The translations under genes were made by a program, and so were the position numbers. From Picochlorum sp. 'celeri' (taxonomy: Eukaryota; Chlorophyta; Trebouxiophyceae): 64,000 nt of DNA. Below, piece by piece: positions 52,001-61,900 of the stretch; positions within the stretch are counted from its first letter, which is position 1; each line of letters begins with the position of its first letter. The notes under the pieces are model-generated. The model saw only the letters and a list, made by a program, of their open reading frames with translations. It was not told where the DNA came from and did no database searches. Location: positions 372,001-436,000 of the forward strand of contig JAACMV010000017.1 of the NCBI GenBank assembly GCA_010909725.1, written 5' to 3'.

Positions 52001-52970
52001 CTGGCTCAACGACCCTCGCTGGAGGAGATTACCACCAGGGTCTCACAATGACTCTTTAAATCTCTTTCTAAAGTATTTGGACGCAGTCGTGTCGCATTTA
52101 CAGCTAGCCGAATGCTCCAAGGGTGGAATAGGCACAAAGATTGCCAGAAAAGTGAGTCAAAACATTCGTCAGCATCTGTCTTCATCTCAGCAAGAGGAAT
52201 CAAGTCCGGCGCACGTGGAATCACGTATACAGAATGAAACCCATGAGACGCATACAATTATGGAGAGGGACGGTTCGGGCTCGCTCTACGAAATCCCACT
52301 TGCATCCTCCCATGACATGAGTGAAGATGAGTTTGCCTCTTCATCAACCACAGGTACTCGTCGCCAAAAAGTCATGAAAGGATTCAAAGCATTTGGAAGA
52401 CAGATGTCGAATATTGGCAATAAAATTACCAAAGCAGCGAGCTCGCAAATCAAACAGCCATCCACCACGCTTGCAGATCGCCATCATGATGCCAGCAGCA
52501 CACCTACTGAGACCCCTGCGACCCAGTCTCACGACGATGGCTTCGACATCCACCTTAATGATGTGGCTCCAATAGGTTTGGCTGCGTATGCAATCAGCGC
52601 GTATATCCGAACCGTCATGGAGCCAAAGCTAGCCCGCCGAACACGGTCTGCAGATGGTGGATCCATGGGACACCCAACAATTCGGCACATTAAAGGAACG
52701 AGCACCCTTTCAGGTTCTCGACAAATGGAAGAAGAACAACTACTGGAACTCGACACAATATTAAGCGCCAGAACTGAGTTGGATGTTTTGAGCCAGCTCA
52801 AGAACTGCTCTTGTGTCACCCAGCATGCTCTGTTAACAGAGCCTTTCTTTGACAGAATGCCACAGCTCCTTCATGTCCAGGTTGCCGTGGACGACTTCAA
52901 AGTAGGATTGATATCCAGTCTCATCACAGATCCTATGAGCAACAGAGTATTCCACCTCGCCTTCCTGTGA
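46019..52970 (+). CDS. Giant orphan helical protein, 3 exons, 2271 aa
   Basis: Exons are 46019..46198, 46267..47445 and 47514..52970, with two introns of exactly 68 nt (GTGCGG and GTATGT donors); both are phase 0. The protein is almost wholly alpha-helical by eye, with frequent Leu/Glu-rich stretches, like a HEAT or ARM solenoid. No catalytic motif or signal peptide was recognised. Landmarks are HPSWGAPWVWRLYRDIM (about residue 1360), an Arg/Gln-rich basic patch (RQKVMKGFKAFGRQM, about 2070), a low-complexity S/T/Q/H stretch, and a conserved-looking C-terminus EPFFDRMPQLLHVQVAVDDF. It resembles very large scaffold families only in general form (for example NBAS- or EPG5-like). I do not assign it. 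Starting ATG 46019 is the first Met after an upstream stop. Confidence 0.78.
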
Positions 52971-53193
52971 GGATTCAAGGAAGAGGGTGCCTAAGCCTCC
53001 TCCAAGTAATTGGTGGTGGCCTTATCCAGATTGATGGATGGGAACAATACCCCTGCTCCTCGTCTTTGAATGCCAGCAGTGAATCCACTCTGTATTTAAA
53101 TATAATTGTGTAATCAAATTACTGCCATACCCGTGTACCTAGATTCTGTATTTGGTTTGGAGTCTCGCAGTTATTGAAAGGAGCCATGTTGTC

Positions 53194-53388
53194 TCAGTGC
53201 CGCACAGGTATGGCCACGTATTCAACCCATGGATCCCATAGAAAATCATCATGCATCACCATCGTGAAATAAATATGGCCCATTGTGCCGATCAAGACGA
53301 TTTCAAGGATGGGTGACATGTTGGAGGATTTCACGACATTGATCCACTCAAACTCCATTTCCCTGATGTTATATGCACTGTTGCTCAT
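53194..53388 (-). CDS. Possible small membrane protein, 64 codons
   Basis: This frame starts with ATG 53388 (a second Met lies at 53358) and ends at 53194. It has one membrane-like segment (MSPILEIVLIGTMGHIYFTMVM) flanked by charged residues (EFEWINVVK before, DDFLWDPWVEY after). That composition is unusual for a random frame of this length and resembles small organelle complex subunits. It is divergent from the rhodanese gene, whose start is about 45 nt away. There is no match to a family I know, so this is a candidate only. Confidence 0.35.
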   Translation of the reverse strand: MSNSAYNIREMEFEWINVVKSSNMSPILEIVLIGTMGHIYFTMVMHDDFLWDPWVEYVAIPVRH

Positions 53389-53432
53389 TCATAGCTCATA
53401 TTCATGCAGTTCAAGTATCAAAATCCACATTC

Positions 53433-54151
53433 ATGCGTGGTAATGCGCCTGTGGTCTCTGCTCAGCGCAAGTTGGCTGTGAGGGTCTCTCGAAGCCAGGT
53501 GATGACCTCCAAGGCCTACCTTCGCGAGTACCCAGATCCAGAGTTCATCGAGGAAGTGAAGGAAAACTTCCCAGAGCAGCCAATTGCCAACGTAGAGGAA
53601 GCCAGGGTATGTTTATTCCCCCATCTCATGTCTTTGTTGTAATGTCTCTGATATGGCATGGCCATGTCCTGCAGGTGCTCTTCTCCGAGTTGGGATACAA
53701 GTATCTCGATGTGAGACCAGAATTGGAATTGGATGCTGTTGGAAAAGTTCGTGGTTCTATCAATGTGCCAATCGTCAATGCTAAATGGAGATATGACCCT
53801 GAGGAGCAGAAAAAGGTTGCTGACAAGTCTGATAACCCAGACTTTGTCAAGATGGTGGAGAAGAGGATTCCAGATAAGAGTACTCCAATCATGGTTGGTT
53901 GCTCTGACGGAACCACCTACTCTATCGATGCCTTGATTGCCTTGGAAGAGGCTGGGTATGAAACCTTGGTTGGGTTGAAGGGAGGCTTCTATGCCTGGTA
54001 CAGAGTATTTGACAACAATTTACGCCGCCGTAGGTCTGGAGAGTATGCAGAGCAGTACACACACGATGGAGATTCATGTGGAATTCATTCCTCTGGAGCT
54101 GGGTTTGCGAGGGTGGATGCAATCGAGCAGTGGGTTCCACCTAAATTCTAA
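53433..54151 (+). CDS. Rhodanese-domain protein, probably plastidic, 2 exons
   Basis: This is a 216-aa protein. Exons are 53433..53606 and 53675..54151 with a 68-nt intron (GTATGT..TGCAG, phase 0). Residues 1-40 are Arg/Ser/Val-rich (VVSAQRKLAVRVSRSQVM), as in a transit peptide. The rhodanese domain (about 58-190) has YKYLDVRPELELDAVGKVRGSINVP and the active-site loop VGCSDGTTYS, where the catalytic Cys is present. ALEEAGYETLVGLKGGFYAW is the typical end of the fold. Rhodaneses move sulfane sulfur; plastid members are thylakoid or stromal. A longer frame starts at 53373, and an acceptor-like TTCATGCAG at 53401-53409 means a 5' UTR or coding exon upstream is possible. The tail after residue 190 (HSSGAGFARVDAIEQWVPPKF) is unusual. 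Confidence 0.85.
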
Positions 54152-54298
54152 TCAAATCATTCCTGTGGGTAATTACAGCTACACGATGGCACATGCCCAT
54201 GTTGCGATGATCATGTATACGTTGCCACCTCTGTAAACCAATATAGAAAAAATAAGACAGTGTATGGGATTGTGAGATCCCAGATCGTGGCATTCACC

Positions 54299-56098
54299 AT
54301 GCCGGTGGTATCTCGAGGGAACGTTGCCCTAGGACGACATGCAATCCCTAGGGTATCAGCGCGAACTGCGTTCTGGCAGGAGCGTTTGAGATGGAAATCG
54401 TTTGGGATGAATCTGAGAGCATTAAGAAATCATATGGGGGTGTACGGAGATTCTTGTATCGCCAAATGCGAGAGACAGGGTGGCAGAGGTTCGACCCAAG
54501 GTAACATGGGAACAGTGAATGTGGGCGACTATGCGACGTTTGTTCAATTTCTGCATTTCGCAAGCCCATATGTTGTTGGTCATAGGAATAAGATTTTTGT
54601 GATTCTTATACCGGGGGAAGTGATGATGCATAAGGAACGCTTGCGGAATATTTTGGACGATATTCTTCTGTTACATGGTCTTGGTTGCAAAGTGGTGTTG
54701 GTTGCGGGATCAAAGGATCTCATTGATGAGGAATTGAGGAGCACTGGGTTGGTGGAAGAGAGCTATGATGGGCAGTTTGTTGGTGGGTATAGGGTAAGTG
54801 GTAGAGATGTGATGGATGTCGTCATGGCAGAAAATGGGGCTGTGATCAATCAGATTTCTGCCATGCTATCAAAAGGTCCTCCTATTCCAATGATGCGCCG
54901 TCATGCCAAGGATGTTAGTAAAACATCGGAAAAGGTTTCAGGGTCAAAGGTGATGCCATCTGTCAAGGTTGTGAGTGGGAATTTTACAGCAGCAAAGCGG
55001 CGGGGGGTCTTGAACGGTGTGGATTTTGGATGGTCTGGGTCTGTATCTCATATACATGTGGACGCGATTCATAGTCAATTGAATGATGGTAATATAGTGT
55101 TGTTGACATGCTTGGGGATATCGTCTGTTGGAGAGCTGCTTAATTGCAGTGTGTATGATCTTGCTGCAAAGGCTGCTATTGAGCTAGGTGCAGACAAGTT
55201 TATTTGCTTCACTGGGAAGGACGTTCGGAAATTAGGACTGCCTCATTATCTTCCTTTGGAGGAAGCAAAGCTGCAAATAGCGTCCCGTACGCTTGGATGC
55301 TGTTCTAATATCGTTTCGTATGAGAATCGCGATGCGAGTGAGACGGCAGCAATTGCCCAGATTGAGCCATTATTTGGGTCAGGGAGCAACATTGTATTTG
55401 ATTTAGATACGTGGGCGGACATGGAGATACCCTTTGAAATCATATCTGGTATTGTCGTGTGCCACCATGATATTTCTCGTAGCCATTTGGTTGATTATGA
55501 AGAAGACGGTGCCCTGTTGCTTGAACTCTACAGCAGAGATGGGATTAGTGGTGTGTGTATGATTGCGTCGGACATTTATCAAGGGATTCGACAGGCACGA
55601 TATGAAGATGTCCCACAAGTGTCTCAGCTCTTACAGTCTTTCGTGTCACTTGGGTACGAGCTGCCGTGTGCCATTGTGAACCTGGGATCCTACATGGACA
55701 AGGTCATGGTATTGGAACGCGATGGAGATGTGTTGGCATGTGCCATGTATAGTGTTCTTGGCACAGGTCTCGACGAAAAGCTCGTTGTCGAGATTAATGC
55801 TCTCATTGTGAGCGAGTCGCATAGGAACAATGGATTTGGAGACTCGATGTTGGATTACATGGAACAAGATTTGCGGAGAAAGAATGTTGGCCTCGTAGTT
55901 ATAGTCCCAACAACAGGCAGTTGTGATTGGTTTGTTGATCGTGGCTTTGAGTACCAAGGACTTGCAAATCAAAGTTTGTTTTTGCCGGAAGAGAGACGAC
56001 ATGGCTACAAAGAATTCGCCAAACTGTATAGCAAGTCTATTGTGGATATCGATTCTTCTCTGGCAGACCTGCCCGCAGGAAGACGGATTGGGTTTTAG
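54299..56098 (+). CDS. NAGS: N-acetylglutamate synthase, plant/ArgA type
   Basis: This is the first step of arginine synthesis: acetyl-CoA + glutamate to N-acetylglutamate. It is a 599-aa intronless protein. The N-terminus (1-55) is Arg/Ser-rich, compatible with a plastid transit peptide. The amino-acid-kinase domain (about 80-410) has NKIFVILIPGEVMMH, GCKVVLVAG and the block SMLSKGPPIPMMRRH; the feedback-inhibitor domain is expected here. The C-terminal GNAT domain (about 430-590) has NALIVSESHRNNGFGDSMLDYME, a motif-A-like acetyl-CoA loop, and a hydrophobic C-terminal strand (VGLVVIVPT). The open frame begins at 54260 with GTG; the first ATG is 54299. It follows the rhodanese gene by 147 nt on the same strand. 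Confidence 0.88.
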   Translation: MPVVSRGNVALGRHAIPRVSARTAFWQERLRWKSFGMNLRALRNHMGVYGDSCIAKCERQGGRGSTQGNMGTVNVGDYATFVQFLHFASPYVVGHRNKIFVILIPGEVMMHKERLRNILDDILLLHGLGCKVVLVAGSKDLIDEELRSTGLVEESYDGQFVGGYRVSGRDVMDVVMAENGAVINQISAMLSKGPPIPMMRRHAKDVSKTSEKVSGSKVMPSVKVVSGNFTAAKRRGVLNGVDFGWSGSVSHIHVDAIHSQLNDGNIVLLTCLGISSVGELLNCSVYDLAAKAAIELGADKFICFTGKDVRKLGLPHYLPLEEAKLQIASRTLGCCSNIVSYENRDASETAAIAQIEPLFGSGSNIVFDLDTWADMEIPFEIISGIVVCHHDISRSHLVDYEEDGALLLELYSRDGISGVCMIASDIYQGIRQARYEDVPQVSQLLQSFVSLGYELPCAIVNLGSYMDKVMVLERDGDVLACAMYSVLGTGLDEKLVVEINALIVSESHRNNGFGDSMLDYMEQDLRRKNVGLVVIVPTTGSCDWFVDRGFEYQGLANQSLFLPEERRHGYKEFAKLYSKSIVDIDSSLADLPAGRRIGF

Positions 56099-56818
56099 CA
56101 CTGAGCAGCAGCATGCTGATTGATATTGAAATACTTGAGTGCACATTGTGGATCATCTGAAATACATATTCTGAAATTCGTCCAGTGTAAACTATTTATG
56201 AATAGATCTTGACCCCTAGGAGGTCCCTTGCTGAAAGAGGCCACAGCAGTTAGAGAGAGTTCCTCGATGAGTCTGCATCCTGTATATTGTTTTGTATGTA
56301 TTATATTCATTAATCTAAAAATATGAAATTAATTAATGCATGTATGAGGAGGCGACATGCAATTCTTCGCCACATAGATGACCAGACCAGCATATGACTG
56401 ATTCCAACAACTAGTTCACAGTACTGCACATGTGCTGTTCAGTACACATTCCTCATCACGAATGCATTGTTGCATGTATCTCATGGTCTAAGAATTCAGA
56501 TGCAGCAAAACATGTAACAATGCTGGGCATCTAGCATCTCGGTGAATGTGCTGGCGCACATGGTAATTACAACATTGCAACATAATGGCTCATGGCAATA
56601 GCAATAGCGTTCTAATGCGCTTACTAAGCGAATATTCGCTACACGTCACAGAACCGGGAGAAGATTCCTGCCTCCTCGAAGCATCATGTACGGTGTTATT
56701 CATTATCCAAATCAATTATCAAATTCATTCAAAAGCTGTCGATTGGTACAAAGTCATTTCGGTATAACATTCCGAGATGCAGTGACGCATAGGTTACGTT
56801 ACCATCAAAGCCTTGGCC
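56099..56818. other. Spacer, nothing recognised
   Basis: This 720-nt stretch lies between NAGS and the phosphatase on the same strand. It is AT-rich with many ATG triplets, but no open frame or splice pattern is convincing. An inverted word CCTAGGAGG (56215-56223) and GATCATCTG/CAGATGATC-like words are the only local structure. It probably holds the NAGS terminator and the phosphatase promoter. Confidence 0.4.
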
Positions 56819-58768
56819 ATGTGCAGATACGGGGTAGTTTTGCTGTTGGGTTTGCTCACCCTGGTGCAAAGCAAGGATCGAGGACTACAAATGATAGAAT
56901 TTCCCACTCCTGGAGTCCCAATCACTGCCTCCCTGCAGCCAGATGAGAACCTGACATTCACTCAGGGCAACGATATACCTATGGCTGAACTTGCCCACTC
57001 TGGGCCTGAATTCTCTCCAGATCAAGTACATTTGACAATGTGGTCAGAGACCTCGATGCTTGTGTCTTGGGCGACGGGATTGGGAAGAGACGGTCCTACC
57101 AGCCAGGCACCAGAGCCATACGACCCAGATGCTGTTGCATCTTTTGTCCAGTATGGCACCGATGCTGGCAGCCTCGAGCAAACAAAGGGAGGCAACCTCG
57201 CAGATGGCGTTACTGTAAACCGTGTTGTTTACACGTATGAGTATGGGCCAGGAGATGGGTCTGTCAATGGGGAAGGGACAGTGTATCAGTCACCAATCCT
57301 GCATCACGTGTTGCTGGATGGCTTGGAGCCAGGGGTCACCTATTATTACAAGGTGGGAAATATGCAGGATGGTTTCTCCAACATTTTCAACTTTACTATG
57401 CCCAAGCAAGGAAATGAATACCCGTTTGTGATTGCGGTGACAGCTGACTTGGGTCAAACATACAATTCAAGTACAACACTGGATCGGATGATTGCAGCCA
57501 AGCCAGATGTATCGCTTCTCGTAGGGGATTTGTCATATGCGGACTCCTACTGGGCTAATGGATCGTTCTACTTTTGGACAGACAGCCCAAATATGACGTA
57601 CTTTAAAAGTTATCAGCCAAGATGGGATACATGGGCTAGATTGGTTCAGAAACTTGCTGCTTTTGTGCCAATGAATACCATTGCGGGCAACCACGAAATT
57701 GAGTCTATTGCATTGCAGAACAACGTCACATATTTGTCATATAATTCTAGATACCCAATGCCTCAGTACACAGACAGAATTAATGCTAATGCTGACATAC
57801 CCAGTTACTATTGGGATCAGAAGCTGTTACCCTCAGTAGGCAAATTTTTGGAACCTGGTATCTCTAATGCAGTCACTTCGAACAACTCGTTCTATAGCTA
57901 CAATGCTGGCCCAGTACATATTATTTTCTTAAACAACTATGCCCCATATGGACCAGGGAGTGTGATGTATAACTGGTTGGAGAAGGATCTACAATCAGTT
58001 GATAGAAATGTGACCCCATGGATTATCATGGGGTGGCATGCGCCTTGGTATTCCACGTATACAGGGGCATACAAGCAGATTGCTGAGATGCAGAGGGATA
58101 TGGAGGATCTATTGAAAGAGTACAAAGTGGATCTGGTAGTGAATGGCCATGTCCATGCATACGAAAGATCCACACCAGCTTACAAGTACCTTCCAAATAC
58201 CTGTGGGCCCAACCATATCACAATTGGAGACGGTGGAAATGCAGAGGGACTGACATACTACGATGGAGGATATGTTGATAATACCACATCGGTGGATAAT
58301 CAAAACCTATGCTTGAACCCTGAGAAGTACTATTCTGTGCCAGGGTATACACCAACCTATTCAGGTAATGGGTACATTGACCCAAATGTTCCATTTTGTT
58401 ACACCTCTCAAGCCCCATATAGTGATTTTCGAGATCCATCATTCGGTCATGGAGAGATAATATTGTTAAATGATACAGCCTTGAGGTGGAGATGGAATAG
58501 GAACATGGATGGGATCAATGAGTATTTTGATGATGTCATTATCACGAAACCATTCAGTGATGACTGCACTGATCTTGTGCTTGAAGGAGTATATCCATCA
58601 GTCCATTCAACAGCCCAAGCATGGGTTAATAGATCCGAGACAGCATCGGGACCTACAAGTTTGGATAGTGATACCAACAGGATTCCATTCCCAGCTCCGC
58701 CTTCCAGTGCTGATCACAGATGGCTGTGGGGAGCTGTGACAGCCATGCTGTTGATTGCTGCGCCCTAG
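56819..58768 (+). CDS. Secreted or GPI-anchored purple acid phosphatase
   Basis: This is a 649-aa metallophosphatase with a likely Fe(III)-M(II) site; it releases phosphate from organic esters outside the cell. The N-terminal signal peptide is CRYGVVLLLGLLTLVQS. An Fn3-like N-terminal domain precedes the metal domain. The five PAP motifs are present: ADLGQT, GDLSYAD, GNHE, GWHAPWY and NGHVHAYER, giving the complete set of metal ligands. A C-terminal hydrophobic end (WLWGAVTAMLLIAAP) after a Ser/Pro/Ala linker suggests a GPI signal or membrane tail. ATG 56819 is the first in-frame ATG (the frame is open from a TTG at 56813). There are many NxS/T sites, as expected for a secreted protein. It lies 223 nt from the convergent Pro-rich protein. 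Confidence 0.92.
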   Translation: MCRYGVVLLLGLLTLVQSKDRGLQMIEFPTPGVPITASLQPDENLTFTQGNDIPMAELAHSGPEFSPDQVHLTMWSETSMLVSWATGLGRDGPTSQAPEPYDPDAVASFVQYGTDAGSLEQTKGGNLADGVTVNRVVYTYEYGPGDGSVNGEGTVYQSPILHHVLLDGLEPGVTYYYKVGNMQDGFSNIFNFTMPKQGNEYPFVIAVTADLGQTYNSSTTLDRMIAAKPDVSLLVGDLSYADSYWANGSFYFWTDSPNMTYFKSYQPRWDTWARLVQKLAAFVPMNTIAGNHEIESIALQNNVTYLSYNSRYPMPQYTDRINANADIPSYYWDQKLLPSVGKFLEPGISNAVTSNNSFYSYNAGPVHIIFLNNYAPYGPGSVMYNWLEKDLQSVDRNVTPWIIMGWHAPWYSTYTGAYKQIAEMQRDMEDLLKEYKVDLVVNGHVHAYERSTPAYKYLPNTCGPNHITIGDGGNAEGLTYYDGGYVDNTTSVDNQNLCLNPEKYYSVPGYTPTYSGNGYIDPNVPFCYTSQAPYSDFRDPSFGHGEIILLNDTALRWRWNRNMDGINEYFDDVIITKPFSDDCTDLVLEGVYPSVHSTAQAWVNRSETASGPTSLDSDTNRIPFPAPPSSADHRWLWGAVTAMLLIAAP

Positions 58769-58991
58769 TGGCCCCATCACAGAGCTCCTCCCGGTTACCT
58801 TTTTCCTGCTTTTTAGGTTCTCGGAGAACCAGATCTTTTTTTTAAACAAAGTTGGGGAACAATTTGAATGTTACTTGCTTCATTCGTAAGGTTTGTTTGA
58901 TTATACTTGTAGTCGCATCCAACACCCTGAAATAATATTTAAGCACATTAATAATATCGAATAATTATCCAGGTAGATATTGATTTTTCAT

Positions 58992-61900
58992 CTACAGGCA
59001 CGCCTCATTCCACTTTGGTTTGCTATTAGTACTTAAAGAGCTTCCCTGGGAGAAATAGATTGGTTCCGTGGGTATCTGGCTGACGCACCAGGAGGAAATG
59101 TTCTGGTCGAAGTCCATGGCATTGAAGAACATGAATTGCATTGTTGCCACCTTGCTCGTATCCCAACTACCTATGTCCTGGTTAAAATCTTCTGCGTCAA
59201 AGAACATCAAGTTCATGTCCGTTACGTCACTGGTATCCCAACTACTAATGTCCTGATTGAAGGAATACTTTTTATTAAACATGCTAGACATATCCGTCAG
59301 GCCACTCGTGCAGATAGTCGTCAGATTCCCTGGTGGAGAACTATCCCTCGCTGCTTCAATGCCAGCCCTATCCTGCTTGGTATAGGTGATGCCGTTCACT
59401 ACTCCTGTGTCACCTACCGCCGCATCTGGGCACTTGATAGTCACGCCATTGTCTGCCAAGTAGAATGGGAAGCACGACTTGCCCCACACAGGCATATTGG
59501 ATGCATCTAGGCCTGAATTGGTCTCGAATCCATCTGGTGCTGAGGGTATTTGGCTGACACACCAAGAGGAGATGTTCTGATTGAATGCAGATGCATAGGC
59601 AAACATATAGCCCATATTTGTCACCTGGCTGGTATTCCAATTTCCGATTGCCTGATCAAATGCAGCAGCATAAGCAAACATGTACTCCATAGTATTTACC
59701 TGGCTGGTATTCCAACTGCCAATGTCTTGGTTGAATGCAATGGCATATGCAAACATGTACTCCATAGTATTTACCTGGCTGGTATTCCAACTGCCAATGT
59801 CTTGGTTGAATGCAATGGCAAAAGTAAACATTCTTCTCATTGTAGTCACCTGGCTGGTATCCCAATTGCCAATGTCCTGGTTGAATGCTGAGGCCCCATT
59901 AAACATGGTGTCCATCGCAGTCACTTTGCCTGTGCTCCAATTGCCAATGGCCTGGTTGAAAGCAGATGCACTGTTTAACATACCAGACATTGTAACCACC
60001 TCGCTGGTGTCCCAACTGCCTATGGCCTGGTTGAATGCAGATGCATCAGAAAACATACTGCTCATGTCAGTCACCTTGCCTGTACTCCAGCTGCCAATAT
60101 TCTGATTAAATGCCTCTGCAGTAAAGAACATGGAGCTCATTGCTATCACGTTGCTGGTATTCCAGCTACCTATCGCTTGATTGAACTTCTCAGCACCCTC
60201 AAACATACTGGACATATTTGTCACCTGGCTCGTGTCCCAACTCCCGATGTCCTGGTTGAACATTGAAGCACCTTGAAACATGCGGGACATATCTGTCAGG
60301 CCACTCGTGCAGATAGTCGTCAGATTCCCTGGTGGAGAACTATCCCTCGCTGCTTCAATGCCAGCCCTATCCTGCTTGGTATAGGTGATGCCGTTCACTA
60401 CTCCTGTGTCACCTACCGCCGCATCTGGGCACTTGATAGTCACGCCATTGTCTGCCAAGTAGAAATCAGGCGGGGGTGGAGGAGGACTTGGTGGAGGTGG
60501 ACTCGGTGGTGGAGGTGGACTCGGTGGAGGAGGTGGACTTGGTGGAGGAGGAGGACTTGGTGGAGGAGGTGGTGGAGGTGGAGGAGGTGGTGGAGGAGGA
60601 CGAGGTGGTGGAGGAGGACGAGGTGGTGGAGGAGGACGAGGTGGACTCGGTGGTGGAGGTGGTCTGGGTGGGAGAGGACATCCAGTCATTATGGGAATTG
60701 CTGACAAAGCCTCTACAGATGTGCCACCGGGCCCCACGCTCTGAACTTTGCACTCATACATCGATTGAGCACTGAGTCCATCAACAAGAATCGACCTGGT
60801 CGCAGATCCAAACTGCACAGCCGTCCCATTCTTTGGGCCAGATGATGATGCGGGAACTGTCGAATATGGACCAAATGACACCAAAGCCCTCCTCCTTGAA
60901 GGAACTACCCCGTAGCACGTGGCTACATATGCTAGGATATCTGACCTGTCGTTTGGAGGAGTGAAAGAAACGTCCAAAGCCGCGCCGCTCGAGCAGTCGC
61001 CGCTGTAATCTGCCATGGCCACGCCTGTAGGAGGAGCCGGCACTTGAGAGATTGGTGGAGAAGGATACTCCGTGGCGACCTCAGTATCCACGGTTACTGT
61101 CTCTCCAGGGATCTGAGAGTTCCATTTTCCACTCGCCATAGCAGACAATCCAGACCCATCCTCCAGATCGCCCACCAAATTTAGTGCAGCTTGGCTCGAA
61201 GGGTACTCTGCTGTTCCTGTCACCACAACACTACCTGGAAGCTTGCTCAGGATTCGACATCCCTCGCTGCCTGGCTGCACTTTGTCGATGTTTTCACACA
61301 CTTGGAGCTCATCTGACTCGTCGAATGAGGCAACATCAAGGCCATTGTACCGCAGAGAAAACAGGACCGAGCCACCAACCTGAGGAACAGGAGTGCCAGA
61401 GCCACCATAGAACACAGACACCCCATTTGATCTCTCGGTTGTATCCAATCCTCCACTACATCTACCAACTGCATAGATCGAATTGTATCCTGTAGCACTG
61501 AGGACGACGGGCACTCCAGCCGTGCTTAACCCTGGCCTCCAGGCTGGCACTTCAGTTGTTCCTGGAACTGAACCAACGCTGCTCGGGGTGGAGGTGATGA
61601 GGATGGATGCTACAATACAGCCATTGCTGCCTCCCAGAGAGTCCACCACGACATTTACGATCCCTGTTGAGGTGGAGCTGGGTGCCGAGATGGTTGGCCC
61701 TGGAATGGTGTCAGATGGAGGTGGGAGCCAACCAGGCACTGATGGCGACTTTGGCGGGGAGGTAGGACCTGGAGCTGGAGCAGGTCGCGCCACTACATCA
61801 TACCTCTTGATCAACTTCCACTGCGTGTACTTCGCGGATGCCGTGAAATACGTGGCAGGCTTCTCGACCAACACTGCCTGGGAGCTGCAATCTTCCACAC

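Noticed and set aside
59280..60300. Regular 75-nt periodicity near 59-60 kb as a CRISPR array or satellite
   Set aside because: The repeats encode the 25-residue DUF285 unit in frame and vary by codon, so they are protein repeats.
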